Assembly: GCA_021794355.1 (NCBI GenBank)
Contig: JAJYRA010000010.1
Location: 1 to 42,687, forward strand
Length of the DNA: 42,687 nucleotides
Origin: Thermoplasmata archaeon
GTDB lineage: Archaea; Thermoplasmatota; Thermoplasmata; Thermoplasmatales; Thermoplasmataceae
Reading direction: 5' to 3'
Shown: piece by piece, positions 8,709 to 16,989 of the stretch
How positions within the stretch are numbered: position 1 is the stretch's first letter
How the letters are laid out: every line of letters starts with the position of its first letter
The notes under the pieces: generated by a model
Told to the model about the DNA's origin: nothing
Databases searched by the model: none
What the model saw: the letters and a program-made list of their open reading frames with translations, nothing else
Program-made: the position numbers and the translations under genes

Positions 8709-9042
8709 CTAAGGGCACCTCCAGGTTTATCATATTTTGAGGCACCGCGGAATAATATGCCCATTTTCCCTTTCTCCTCCTTTTAATAAGACCTGAATTG
8801 AACAGCTCCTTAAGGCCTCCAGAAACCGTTGATTGTGGCAAATTGAGTAAATCTGATATTTCACATACGCATAATTCTGTCAAATTCAACGCATAATAGA
8901 TTTTTATCCTGTTCATGTCTGAAAGTGCTTTTCCTATCCTTTCTAAATTGTTAAATAAATCCTTTTCTTCAAAATTCCTCAGGGATCTTGTCAATTGATC
9001 CTTAACTCCATTATCAAGAACCCTGCATTGATCTTTTTCCAT
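8695..9042 (-). CDS. arsR: ArsR-family arsenic-responsive repressor
   Basis: Winged-helix repressor of the ars operon, 115 residues. The metalloid-sensing motif ELCVCE gives C58 and C60 in the first helix of the DNA-binding region, and LPQSTVSGGLKEL is the recognition helix. Arsenite binding to the Cys pair would release DNA. It is first gene of arsR-arsC-arsB. An inverted repeat sits immediately before its start codon, which implies autoregulation. An N-terminal extension of about 35 residues contains one more Cys (C6), a possible third ligand. Confidence 0.92.
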   Translation of the reverse strand: MEKDQCRVLDNGVKDQLTRSLRNFEEKDLFNNLERIGKALSDMNRIKIYYALNLTELCVCEISDLLNLPQSTVSGGLKELFNSGLIKRRRKGKWAYYSAVPQNMINLEVPLDEIQ

Positions 9043-9080
9043 ATATCGTCATATCCCGATATGAAATAAAAATATAAGAC
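9043..9080 (-). promoter_or_regulatory. ars promoter and ArsR operator
   Basis: An inverted repeat ATATCG-N8-CGATAT occupies 9043-9062, directly before the arsR start codon. On the minus strand a TATA-like CTTATATTTTTAT lies at about 9067-9079, so the transcript would start inside the repeat. A repressor bound here would block start of transcription. Confidence 0.7.
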
Positions 9081-9591
9081 TTATTATACCATCCAGACTC
9101 ACGCATGTCAGACCAAATGATAGCATAACTTCTTTTGGAATTGGCTCCATATGAAATAACACACACTGAAAACTTGTCTAACACATTAAAATTGGGGGGA
9201 TTTAATTACTTGAATGATAGAAGTAGAAACACTCCCCCCATTTAGGAATACCAAGGCAGCAAAAAAGTTTTTCTCTTATTGCTATGGCGGTTATATACAG
9301 TTGACACCATAATTATATTTTGTATCATTTCTTATGGAAAATACCGGACTTAGAAGCGATCAAGATGTATTACGTAATTACCAGTTATGCTAACAACTGC
9401 AAGAAGACATAAGAGCAAAAACGGGAAAGAATACTCTGAATCCGGTAGATAAAGCAATAAAAACAAAGCTCAGTAATTCAATCTGATAATGCATACATTG
9501 ATGGATAAAGCCCTTGCACTGTGAAATTTGAGTAATGCCAGTTAGGAAGGCCCGGTAGAATCAACTATCAATTTCCGCTATAGTTTTCTTG
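9081..9591. other. Intergenic stretch without a recognisable gene
   Basis: About 510 bases between the divergent ars operon and ABC exporter. I see short broken frames only (for example a 19-codon frame from ATG 9333 with a TATA-like sequence before it). A GGGGGGAT and a CTCCCCCC block (about 9195 and 9232) could pair. The scattered stops look like decayed coding sequence, but I cannot name its family. Confidence 0.35.
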
Positions 9592-9618
9592 GTAACTGGT
9601 CAGTTACTTTAAATAATA
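9592..9618 (+). promoter_or_regulatory. Palindromic operator and TATA box of the ABC exporter
   Basis: GTAACTG-GT-CAGTTAC is a perfect 16-base palindrome at 9592-9607, abutting a TATA-like CTTTAAATAAT at 9607-9617. The exporter ATPase starts at ATG 9644, about 26 bases later, hence leaderless. The palindrome overlaps the position where TFB would bind, so a dimeric regulator there could repress. No regulator gene is adjacent. Confidence 0.65.
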
Positions 9619-9643
9619 TGTTTGAACTAATATCTCAGATTCC

Positions 9644-10558
9644 ATGGCTATTAAAATAACTAATGTTACAAAGGTATACGGTGAACGTAAAATTTTGGAC
9701 TCAATCAATCTTGAAATAGGTGATGGCGAAATTATGGGGTTTGCAGGTATTAATGGCGCCGGGAAAACAACGACAATCAAAATCACTGCGGGTGTAGTAT
9801 ACCCCAATGATGGAGATGTTCTAATCGATGGAATGAGCATTGTGCATGATGCAAGGAACGCGAAGTATGAAGTGGCTTGGGTTCCTGAAAATCCTCTCTT
9901 TGATCCTTTTCAGCAGCCTGTAACATTGTTCTCTGAATACGGAGCTTATTTTGGAAAGTCACATACCGAAATAAAGGAACAGGCTCATGATCTCATGGGA
10001 ATGGTTGGTCTCGACGGTCTGTTGAAGAAGAGAGTGGGGCAATTTTCAAACGGCATGAAAAAAAGGTTGATGATTGCTCTCTCACTTTTTCAAAATCCAA
10101 AGAATTTTCTTTTAGACGAAACTTTCACAGGACTGGATCCGGAGGGGGCAAGATTCTTAAGGGAAGAGCTAGTTAAACTCAAATCTAAGGGCAAAGGAAT
10201 ATTACTTTCAACTCACATACTGAGCGAGTTAAATGAACTTGCTGATAGGGTGGCCATTGTAAATAGAGGAAGAATAGTAGACATTTCCAGAGTGGATGAA
10301 ATTATGAAACATTCAGTGTTTGTTATAAGATGTGATGGAGAGGAGTCAAAAATTAGAACAGCACTTGAGAAATTTGGTAATACAACAACCTTGGGAAAAG
10401 AATACGAATTGCATCTGTCAGGTAACAGAAAAGTTAATCCATGGGAGATTGGAAAAGTTCTGGAAAATTATGGGTTAAAGGTTCACTCCATCGAGAGGAA
10501 AGAAAACACTATGGAGAGGTATTTCTTTGAGAAAATTGGTCAAAACCAATCTGTTTAA
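9644..10558 (+). CDS. ABC-2 type exporter ATP-binding protein
   Basis: Cytoplasmic ATPase of a two-gene exporter, 304 residues, CcmA/DrrA-like. Walker A is GINGAGKT (36-43), the signature is FSNGMKKRL near 138-146, and Walker B is FLLDETFTGLDP (Thr after the catalytic Glu where Pro is usual). The switch region STHILSEL has its His. A C-terminal regulatory domain of about 90 residues follows. Its end overlaps the permease gene by 32 bases. Substrate unknown; this family commonly handles antibiotics, lipids or peptides. Confidence 0.9.
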   Translation: MAIKITNVTKVYGERKILDSINLEIGDGEIMGFAGINGAGKTTTIKITAGVVYPNDGDVLIDGMSIVHDARNAKYEVAWVPENPLFDPFQQPVTLFSEYGAYFGKSHTEIKEQAHDLMGMVGLDGLLKKRVGQFSNGMKKRLMIALSLFQNPKNFLLDETFTGLDPEGARFLREELVKLKSKGKGILLSTHILSELNELADRVAIVNRGRIVDISRVDEIMKHSVFVIRCDGEESKIRTALEKFGNTTTLGKEYELHLSGNRKVNPWEIGKVLENYGLKVHSIERKENTMERYFFEKIGQNQSV

Positions 10559-12035
10559 GGCTCTCTGGCAAACATTTTCTTCCAGAAGGCTAATTGCGGT
10601 TTTCTTGCTTATATCTTTACTACTGGGTTTACTCACTTTGGGTCAGACCTCCTCAGAAGGCCCCGTTGTAGGTCTAGAATCTGGAAATGGGGCATTTCCC
10701 TTCTATTCAAACGGCACCTATCATATGGTTGTTTTTTCATATACAAGTAATGGAACACCCATGGATTCACAGGGAGTTAAGTTAGTTTTTACCAATTCAA
10801 CAACCCATATAACTGTAACGAGATATGGCCGGATCGGTGCTGACGGAATGTCCATTGTAAATTTCACTTCCAATGAACCTTGGGACTTCCTGGTATATTT
10901 GCAGGGTCCAACAGGCTATAAAGAAATGTTTGGATATGGAATTAGCCCAACCAACTACACAGGGGGATTTCTGAGCTATATGACTATATATGACCATGGT
11001 TTCCTCAATAAGGCTGCATTTACAGTCTTTTATGTTAATTTTGACGGAAAAACTGCTCCACAAACCAGTTTCAGATTGGTGTATTCAAATATAACCACAA
11101 TACCTATAATTGCTGTTCGTTCAAATAATAATTCAACGGCAGGAAGCCTTAATTCAGATAATGCCTTCAATGGTGTCATAAATCTGGGAAGCAAGGGAAA
11201 TTTTAGCTTAACCTATCTTTATCCTAATTATAACTTGATACCTTCAAACATCACTTCTGCTTATGGAGTTCTTCAATATAACAATGGTTCTGGATGGAGG
11301 GATATGAACAACTTTGGGCAATCTCCTTCTTATAAGTTATTTGTAAGACCATCCGAGAAGTATATAGAACCACAGGCCTATTATGCATTTTTCAACACTG
11401 ACATCCTGTTTGTAAGCCTCTTTGGAATATTAGTAGCCATTCTATCATTCGGCTACCCCCGGGCAACACACTCAATCGATCTCCTTGTGGCAAAACCTCT
11501 GACAAGATCTGAAATAATAGTATCGAAGTACATCGCAGGTCTTATCTGGACTTGCCTTGTAATACTATCTGCACTGGCTGTGACAGACGTGCTGTTCCAA
11601 TATTATTTTGGCATTGTTTTGAATGCAGGATCGTTTTTGCTGATTTTAGGTGTATCATTTCTGGCAGGTTCGATTTTCCTATCACTCAGTTTCCTGGTTG
11701 CTGCCGTAAGCAGGGGATTTTTAACAATATTTGCAATACCCCTGGCAATCTTTTTCTTTTTCTATTTTGTGTTCGGTTCTTTCCTAGATGGTCTGATCAA
11801 ATTACTCCAGACTCTTGGCGTAAACGTCTCCGGTATCCTTGTTTATGAAATATATTTCAATCCTTTCCAGATTGTGTCAGCAATTCTTAAAAGTTTAGAT
11901 CTTAAATTAGGAATTATTAATGGTGTGCTTACATCGTTTCCTTATACAATGAGCAATCTCTTTATCTCTCTTTTCGTATGGGCATTAATTCCCATAGTGC
12001 TTGGAACTTTCTTGTGGAAAAAATCAGAGTTATGA
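10527..12035 (+). CDS. ABC-2 type permease with large extracellular domain
   Basis: Membrane partner of the ATPase at 9644, 502 residues. The start appears to be TTG 10527, with GGAGAGG eight bases upstream. One membrane segment (about 21-38) is followed by a ~245-residue extracytoplasmic domain rich in Asn, Ser, Thr and Gly with many N-x-S/T sites. A bundle of about six membrane helices fills 290-500, including the ARPLTRSEI-like turn (here AKPLTRSEII) that is typical of ABC-2 permeases. The external domain may contact substrate or the cell surface. Substrate unknown. Confidence 0.85.
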   Translation: MRKLVKTNLFKALWQTFSSRRLIAVFLLISLLLGLLTLGQTSSEGPVVGLESGNGAFPFYSNGTYHMVVFSYTSNGTPMDSQGVKLVFTNSTTHITVTRYGRIGADGMSIVNFTSNEPWDFLVYLQGPTGYKEMFGYGISPTNYTGGFLSYMTIYDHGFLNKAAFTVFYVNFDGKTAPQTSFRLVYSNITTIPIIAVRSNNNSTAGSLNSDNAFNGVINLGSKGNFSLTYLYPNYNLIPSNITSAYGVLQYNNGSGWRDMNNFGQSPSYKLFVRPSEKYIEPQAYYAFFNTDILFVSLFGILVAILSFGYPRATHSIDLLVAKPLTRSEIIVSKYIAGLIWTCLVILSALAVTDVLFQYYFGIVLNAGSFLLILGVSFLAGSIFLSLSFLVAAVSRGFLTIFAIPLAIFFFFYFVFGSFLDGLIKLLQTLGVNVSGILVYEIYFNPFQIVSAILKSLDLKLGIINGVLTSFPYTMSNLFISLFVWALIPIVLGTFLWKKSEL

Positions 12036-12289
12036 AATCAAAAAATACAAAACCTCGTCATTAAATTTCAGGATATTAGCATCTTGACGCATAAGAACAT
12101 TCCGTGGCAGTAATGAATGACGAACCTCTCGAACTTTACCGAGATTAGATGATTGATTGGAGAGATCCGTATACCAGGTAAGTGGAGAGTAATAGAGGCA
12201 TATTGTCATCATTTATCAATTATGAATTCCCTAAAACGGAAGTTCCATGAAAATTTTGAGCAGAAATCATACAGGAACACTGTGTTTTT

Positions 12290-12619
12290 CTACTTTTTTC
12301 GCTTGAGTTCCAGTTTCTTTCTGGTGGATACTTTTATGCCGCTATTGGGAATTGCCTTTGGCAATGTAATTGAAAGTGAATTCAGGAGTTGCGATCCCAA
12401 TTCTCTTGGTTCAGGTATCTGATTGTAACTCACTGCACCCATTTCTATGGATATACAATTTATTGATGACAACTCATTGATCCCTTCCTTTACCGTTATG
12501 TTAATATCCTTCCATTTCTCCCTGAGTTGTTTCTCTATTATATAAGATAACATGGCAATGATTGCATGAGCCCTTGTGCGTGGTTTCTCCCTCACATTTA
12601 TCGGTCTCAGGTCACTCAT
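12290..12619 (-). pseudogene. C-terminal fragment of a DDE transposase (IS1634/IS4-like)
   Basis: 109 codons resembling the end of an IS1634-type transposase: LRPINVREKPRTRAHAI matches the (M)RPIxVRxxxRTRGH block, then a long helix, then a WKDINITVKEGINEL segment and P-rich end. A stop lies four codons before ATG 12619 and the catalytic N-terminal two thirds are absent. It is a relic, not an active element. I find no inverted ends around it. Confidence 0.65.
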
Positions 12620-12920
12620 TTCTTCTCTTTTTCAGGGCGTTAAGGAATCTTCTGAAGGTTATGATAACGAATACGTTTGACACCATCACAACAAATTCTC
12701 CGATTCTGATATTCACTGTACTAAACACACTGACATCTTTTCCGGTGGGATATTGCAGTACCGTTAGATCGGCATCTTCCGGTGAAATCCACATGACCAG
12801 AGTGACTCCATGCTGGTAGAAATGACACTAATATATCCAAAAAAAACGAACCATGAATATATAAAGATAATGAGAAAACAACACTTTCAGCATTGAATCG
12901 ATACGGACATCTATAAAAAC

Positions 12921-13002
12921 GCTGGGAGGGAGATTCGAACTCCCGAGCTACGAGAGCACAGGCTTTCCAGACCTGCGCCTTACCAGGCTAGGCTACCCCA
13001 GC
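12921..13002 (-). tRNA. tRNA-Ser (GGA)
   Basis: On the minus strand an acceptor stem GCTGGGG pairs with CTCCCAGC, the D arm follows, and an anticodon stem CAGGT/GCCTG closes the loop CTGGAAA with anticodon GGA. A long variable arm (class II, as for Ser) precedes the T arm GGGAG-TTCGAAT-CTCCC. It reads UCC/UCU serine codons. CCA is not encoded. An AATAAATATG TATA-like sequence lies upstream on the minus strand. No integrated element is attached to either end. Confidence 0.95.
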
Positions 13003-13118
13003 TTAAAGCCTCCATTGTTTTAACATATTTATTACTTTAGTGATTTTCTGAAAGGAATGCATTAACATGTATGGCACTGTATTTATATGTCTGGAGATTA
13101 TATTTCCTTAGTGTTACT

Positions 13119-13571
13119 ATGAGTCAATTAGAAATTAAAAAAATACTATGTGCAGTTGATTTTTCAGAAGAATCCAAAAAGGCTATGGATTTTGCTTATG
13201 CGCTTTCTTCACAGATTGAAGGTTGTGAACTGGTGGTAATAAGCGTTGTAAGACCCATACCAACCCCCATGGGAGATTTTACAGGAGCCAGTGACTCCAT
13301 ACTTGATGACAATCTTGATGATTTAAAGATAGTAAGTGAAAAGCTCAAGAAGTATGTTACAGAGACGAAGCGGGATTGTCCCTCAAAAATAACAGATAAG
13401 GCCATACTTGGTAACCCCGTGGAAGAAATCCTGAAACAGATAGAAATGGAAAACCCTGATATTGTAGTTATGGGTAACAGAAAGCATGGCTTCAAAAGGG
13501 GTATACTTACGGGATCAGTTTCAGAAAGGGTTTCTGCTAACTCCCCCGTATCTGTACTCATAGTTAGATAG
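13119..13571 (+). CDS. Universal stress protein (UspA family)
   Basis: Small cytoplasmic stress protein of the UspA superfamily, 150 residues from ATG 13119. I chose this start because a TATA box (ATTTATATG, 13081-13089) lies about 30 bases before it and the Usp fold begins right after (IKKILCAVDFSEESKKA). An upstream in-frame ATG at 13071 precedes the promoter. The ATP-binding motif G-x2-G-x9-G-S is present as GNRKHGFKRGILTGSVSE. It is monocistronic, next to the tRNA gene. Specific role unknown. Confidence 0.9.
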   Translation: MSQLEIKKILCAVDFSEESKKAMDFAYALSSQIEGCELVVISVVRPIPTPMGDFTGASDSILDDNLDDLKIVSEKLKKYVTETKRDCPSKITDKAILGNPVEEILKQIEMENPDIVVMGNRKHGFKRGILTGSVSERVSANSPVSVLIVR

Positions 13572-13932
13572 GAAGCAGAAAGATCATCAGTCAGGGATGG
13601 GAGACACCCTTTCATTTTTAACAATGGGTTCACTGATCTCTTTAGTTCATGCAATCTTACCCGTTTTTAAGCTCCGTTCTGCATTATAATCATGTTAACT
13701 GCAACTTTGCTTTTCCACGGTTCATATTTGGTCAATCTATTATTGGGATTGGAAATGACTGCATTTCTCCTAACAACCATAGTATCTCATTTCACACGTA
13801 AATCAACGTTTTCGCATTTTAAATCATTTATAGATTCTTTCTTCCTAATCGTGCACAATTGCAGATTGAATCGAACCATTTCCCATTGTGATTTATAATC
13901 TGTTCATTATTCTCCCAAAATACAGTTGATTT
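13572..13932. other. Intergenic, no gene recognised
   Basis: About 360 bases between convergent genes. A 68-codon open frame at 13692-13898 has no promoter, ribosome site or family likeness, and I do not count it as a gene. AT-rich runs near 13830-13920 could end transcription from both sides. Confidence 0.4.
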
Positions 13933-14880
13933 CTAAAGACTAAAGACGAAAATAAATAACAAACTGAACGCGGCTGAAATCAAGGAACTCACAATCCAGT
14001 TAATAGCTATCGAGCGAAATATCCGTGGCGTAACAGCCCTTGATTTTGTCGATCCTTTGGCACCATACAATGAAGTGATTATGGTCTGGTTTATGGAAGC
14101 ATTGTATCCAATTAGATTCCCTGAAAGAATGGTTACTGCCTGTGTTAACTGGGCAGTTGCGGCTAGAGAGGGATCTGTTTGTATCACCTCTGTTCCAATT
14201 CTGCGTATTAGCCTCTGGCCCCAAGTTACCAGTCCCAAAGAAATGAAAAAACCACCGAAGATGTAGGGGTATATTCCCGTAAGAATGCCAGCTTTCACCA
14301 CTGAAGAAATAGCGTTGCTGACATCATTGGAGCCCAGTGTGAATGAACTGAAAATGCTGCTTCCAATTATTATGAATCGGAGTTTCTTTCCATCTCCATC
14401 GAATCTGGAGGCAAACTGGGGGGCAAGGAAATAGGAAAGAATCATTGCGGATAGGGGAATCAAAACCCACATTGAAAGGACTATAACAAGTCCTGCGTAC
14501 AAAATATGGATATTAGATAATACTCCTACAAATATCAGTGAAAAAGTATATACCTGAATGGTGGAAGCAGGAAGTTTCAGCAATGTTGATATGAATATAG
14601 CTGCAGATGCTCCCAGGAGAGCGGCAGTAAGCTGCACAGTTGTTGCAGATCCAAGGATGGAGAAAGCGTACGTGTGAACTACCCCGGAGCTGGCCGTCAT
14701 GGTTCCCAGGAATGCGAATATGGCAGCTACCCCGGTAGCCTGCCTTATGGACAGAGTTCTTGACCCATAGGCCATTCCCATTACTGCTCCTGAATAATGG
14801 CTTCCCATATTCCACGCGAAAAGGGCACTTGCAAACAGGAGGACGTATGAGATATTTAACACGTTAGAAGAATGGGTCAC
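13933..14880 (-). CDS. pitA: PiT-family inorganic phosphate transporter
   Basis: Membrane phosphate permease of the PiT (PHO-4) family, 315 residues with about nine hydrophobic segments. The C-terminal family signature is LGSNDVSNAISSV (usually GANDVANA). The N-terminal copy is diverged: AWNMGSHYSGAVMG stands where GANDxAN is expected. The start is GTG 14880. It stands alone, with no phoU-like gene beside it, whereas PiT genes often have one. Transport of phosphate, probably with cations, follows from the family. Confidence 0.85.
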   Translation of the reverse strand: MTHSSNVLNISYVLLFASALFAWNMGSHYSGAVMGMAYGSRTLSIRQATGVAAIFAFLGTMTASSGVVHTYAFSILGSATTVQLTAALLGASAAIFISTLLKLPASTIQVYTFSLIFVGVLSNIHILYAGLVIVLSMWVLIPLSAMILSYFLAPQFASRFDGDGKKLRFIIIGSSIFSSFTLGSNDVSNAISSVVKAGILTGIYPYIFGGFFISLGLVTWGQRLIRRIGTEVIQTDPSLAATAQLTQAVTILSGNLIGYNASINQTIITSLYGAKGSTKSRAVTPRIFRSIAINWIVSSLISAAFSLLFIFVFSL

Positions 14881-14976
14881 AACTCTTAAAAAGCTTGCGA
14901 TTGGGTAATTTCCAGAATCAATCCATATAGATTTAAGCAGATCATTAATTCAGAGTACAATTGTGGGTTGATAATC

Positions 14977-15348
14977 ATGATACCGAAAAATGAACTTGAA
15001 GATAAACTTCTCAATTTCTTCTAGGCAGAGAATAACCGGGACTGGAAATTGTATGAAACATTTCTCTCGCCTGATGTGGAATGGATTTTATATGGTCCTC
15101 CCAAGAGGAGGATAGTTGTTGGAAAAGAACAGTATGTGAAGACAATGATCAGGGCTTATGAAGATACATCGGCAAAATTCCATATTTTGAACATGGTTTC
15201 AGATTTAGGTAAGGGAATGGTGATTGCTGAATTGGAGCTCCTGTCACGAAGATCCGTAGATGTGTTCGAGTATGAAAATGGACTGATAAGAAGAGAAAGA
15301 GAGTACTATGATGACACTCTCTGGTTAGAATTTGAAGACAAATCTTGA
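14977..15348 (+). pseudogene. SnoaL/NTF2-like gene interrupted by TAG
   Basis: The frame begins at ATG 14977 (IPKNELEDKLLNFF), meets TAG at 15022-15024, and continues in the same frame as AENNRDWKLYETFLSPDVEW to the stop at 15348. Without the stop it would be a 123-residue protein of the SnoaL/NTF2 cone fold: an N-terminal helix, then the (D/N)W..Y...L..D..W pattern. A shorter product from TTG 15049 is possible but would lack the first helix. Probably a recent nonsense mutation. The original activity is unknown; these proteins include isomerases and ester hydrolases. Confidence 0.6.
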
Positions 15349-15406
15349 AGGTGCAACCAGGGGATGGCCTCAAAACATGATAGACGGATCATTCATGGAA
15401 TAGACC

Positions 15407-15440
15407 TATCGGGATTTGATAAATGTTTTAACGGAATATA
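15407..15440 (+). repeat. 34-nt repeat, copy 1
   Basis: Diverged copy containing TCGGGATTTGAT and TTTTAACGGAATA. It lies between the SnoaL-like pseudogene and vapBC. Confidence 0.6.
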
Positions 15441-15528
15441 TTGAAAAATAAGCTCCAATCAAGCAATATAGTATGTTTGTGAGGTAAATAGTTTAAACTG
15501 TTAGCTTATGCCAGTTTACCGTTAAATG

Positions 15529-15537
15529 TTTATACGG
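15529..15537 (+). promoter_or_regulatory. TATA box of vapBC
   Basis: TTTATACGG, about 25 bases before the antitoxin ATG 15555, giving a leaderless transcript. Confidence 0.5.
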
Positions 15538-15554
15538 TATCATAATTAACTTTC

Positions 15555-15791
15555 ATGGTAAAAACCACGATCAACTTGGACGAGGAAATCTACGCCGAGA
15601 TCGTTAGAGAATCCATTGAAACGTATGGAAGTACCAAGAAAATGTCAAAGATCATCAATCAATTACTCAGTAGCAGGATAAACTCTACAGGCAAACGCAT
15701 GGAGCGAATTACTTTCAGGGCAAAGGAGAATCTTTCATCACTGGATGCTGACAATGAGATAAGGAAGGGGTGGGAGGAGAATACTAAATGA
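15555..15791 (+). CDS. vapB: VapB-type antitoxin
   Basis: 78-residue antitoxin. The N-terminus MVKTTINLDEEIYAEIVRE is typical of ribbon-helix-helix DNA-binding antitoxins; the basic middle and acidic tail (DADNEIRKGWEENTK) would wrap the toxin. It overlaps the PIN toxin by four bases (ATGA). It would neutralise the toxin and repress its own promoter. It is intact, and a 34-nt repeat lies on each side of the pair. Confidence 0.85.
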   Translation: MVKTTINLDEEIYAEIVRESIETYGSTKKMSKIINQLLSSRINSTGKRMERITFRAKENLSSLDADNEIRKGWEENTK

Positions 15792-16195
15792 CAGTTCTGG
15801 TTGACACAAACGTTTTGGTGTACGATGCAATAGAGAATTCTCCACGTCATGATAGTGCAAGAAAACTTATAGATCAGTCTGATGATCCCATAATAAGTTC
15901 ACTATCAATCGTTGAACTTGGGGTTGTGCTTCCCAGATATAGAATAGATAATGAAAGTGTTCGAATGAAGATCGAGGAATTATTGCATAGTGATTATTTT
16001 GCAGTTTCCTGGCTATCTGGAAAGATAATGGAAAAGGTATCTGCATTCATGGTTGAAAATAAGCTCAGTTTTGGAGATTTCAATGACTGGATAATAGCCT
16101 ATGAAGCGTATTCGAGAAATGTGCCCTTAGTCACCTTTGATAAGGCACTGCAAAATAAATGCAAAAAGCTTGGGATTCACGTTGTTGACATATAA
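15788..16195 (+). CDS. vapC: VapC PIN-domain ribonuclease toxin
   Basis: Toxin of 135 residues that would cut RNA with bound Mg2+/Mn2+. The acidic set is complete: D6 (VDTNVLVYD), E43 (SIVELG), D97/D100 (SFGDFNDWIIAYEA) and D118 (VTFDKAL). It is coupled to the antitoxin through an ATGA overlap. The target (tRNA, rRNA or mRNA) cannot be told. Copy 2 of the 34-nt repeat begins only 15 bases after its stop. Confidence 0.9.
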   Translation: MTVLVDTNVLVYDAIENSPRHDSARKLIDQSDDPIISSLSIVELGVVLPRYRIDNESVRMKIEELLHSDYFAVSWLSGKIMEKVSAFMVENKLSFGDFNDWIIAYEAYSRNVPLVTFDKALQNKCKKLGIHVVDI

Positions 16196-16210
16196 TTGGA
16201 GGAATGAATC

Positions 16211-16244
16211 GGTCAGGATTCGAATAACACTTTAAGGTAATACT
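16211..16244 (+). repeat. 34-nt repeat, copy 2
   Basis: Begins GGTCAGGATTCG and ends TTTAAGGTAATACT. It lies between vapC and abiE; the flank AATC before it and G after it are shared with copy 3. Confidence 0.8.
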
Positions 16245-16338
16245 GTACATTGTAGGTAGGGGATATTGTCACATTTAGTCTATTACGTGCCACCATATCA
16301 CCACATTTCTGGTAATTCTGTTGCATAAAAATAATAAT

Positions 16339-16347
16339 GTTTATCAG
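16339..16347 (+). promoter_or_regulatory. TATA-like box of abiE pair
   Basis: GTTTATCAG, about 28 bases before ATG 16375. It supports the inner start of abiEi instead of the upstream in-frame codon at 16321. Confidence 0.4.
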
Positions 16348-16374
16348 CATATCCAATTTGTGGCATATCTCAAG

Positions 16375-16989
16375 ATGCAGGAAGTATTGGATGAATTGGT
16401 GCTACACAATAAAACAGTATTCAGTATATACGATGCAGCCAGAATAATGAACAAACCCAACAACTACGTATCAAAACTCCTTTCAAGCAACAAAAAAGTC
16501 AGGAGAATAGAAAGAGGAAAGTATTATCTTACAAACGGAAGGGGAATAAATATCTATGAAATAGCCTCACAGGTCGTTTTCCCGTCTTATGTAAGCATGT
16601 TTGCAGCCTTCCAGTTCTATTCAGTTACAGAACAGTTTATTATTAAGTACAGCGTGGTATCTCTGAAGCGCCATAGACCTATCATAATCGAAAACAGTGC
16701 GGTGGAATTCATAAGAATCCAGAAAGAAAGATTCTTTGGATATAAGAAGAATGGTAATGCATATGTTGCAACCATTGAAAAGGCCATTGTTGATTCCTTA
16801 TACTTGGGTTCACCACCATTTTCGTACATTGAGGAAGCATTCGCAGAATCGCTACGTAGAAAAATTATAAACGTGGACCTGCTCGTGGATTTTGCCTTGA
16901 GAATGAAAACAAAGGCAACTGCAAAAGGAGTTATGGCATTGTTGAAATCCAGGAATATTTATTCGGATCGATTGCAGGAGGCATTGTGA
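16375..16989 (+). CDS. abiEi: AbiEi-type antitoxin / transcriptional regulator
   Basis: Antitoxin of a type IV AbiE toxin-antitoxin pair, 204 residues. The N-terminal winged helix (VFSIYDAARIMNKPNNYVSK) is followed by KVRRIERGKYYL, the family's wing, then a C-terminal domain with IEKAIVDSLYLG. It would repress the operon and oppose the toxin without necessarily binding it. Its stop overlaps the AbiEii start (TGATG). Known AbiE systems abort phage infection, so this is a candidate antiviral module. Confidence 0.8.
   Translation: MQEVLDELVLHNKTVFSIYDAARIMNKPNNYVSKLLSSNKKVRRIERGKYYLTNGRGINIYEIASQVVFPSYVSMFAAFQFYSVTEQFIIKYSVVSLKRHRPIIIENSAVEFIRIQKERFFGYKKNGNAYVATIEKAIVDSLYLGSPPFSYIEEAFAESLRRKIINVDLLVDFALRMKTKATAKGVMALLKSRNIYSDRLQEAL

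Noticed and set aside
12612-12794. 60-codon minus-strand frame with one hydrophobic stretch, ending ATGA against the transposase fragment
   Set aside because: No family likeness, upstream of a relic whose own frame is preceded by a stop; the overlap is probably chance.
12921-13002. tRNA-Ser as an integration site for a mobile element
   Set aside because: No repeated tRNA 3' end and no integrase gene nearby.
13692-13898. 68-codon plus-strand frame
   Set aside because: No promoter, ribosome site or protein-like composition; lies in a convergent intergenic region.
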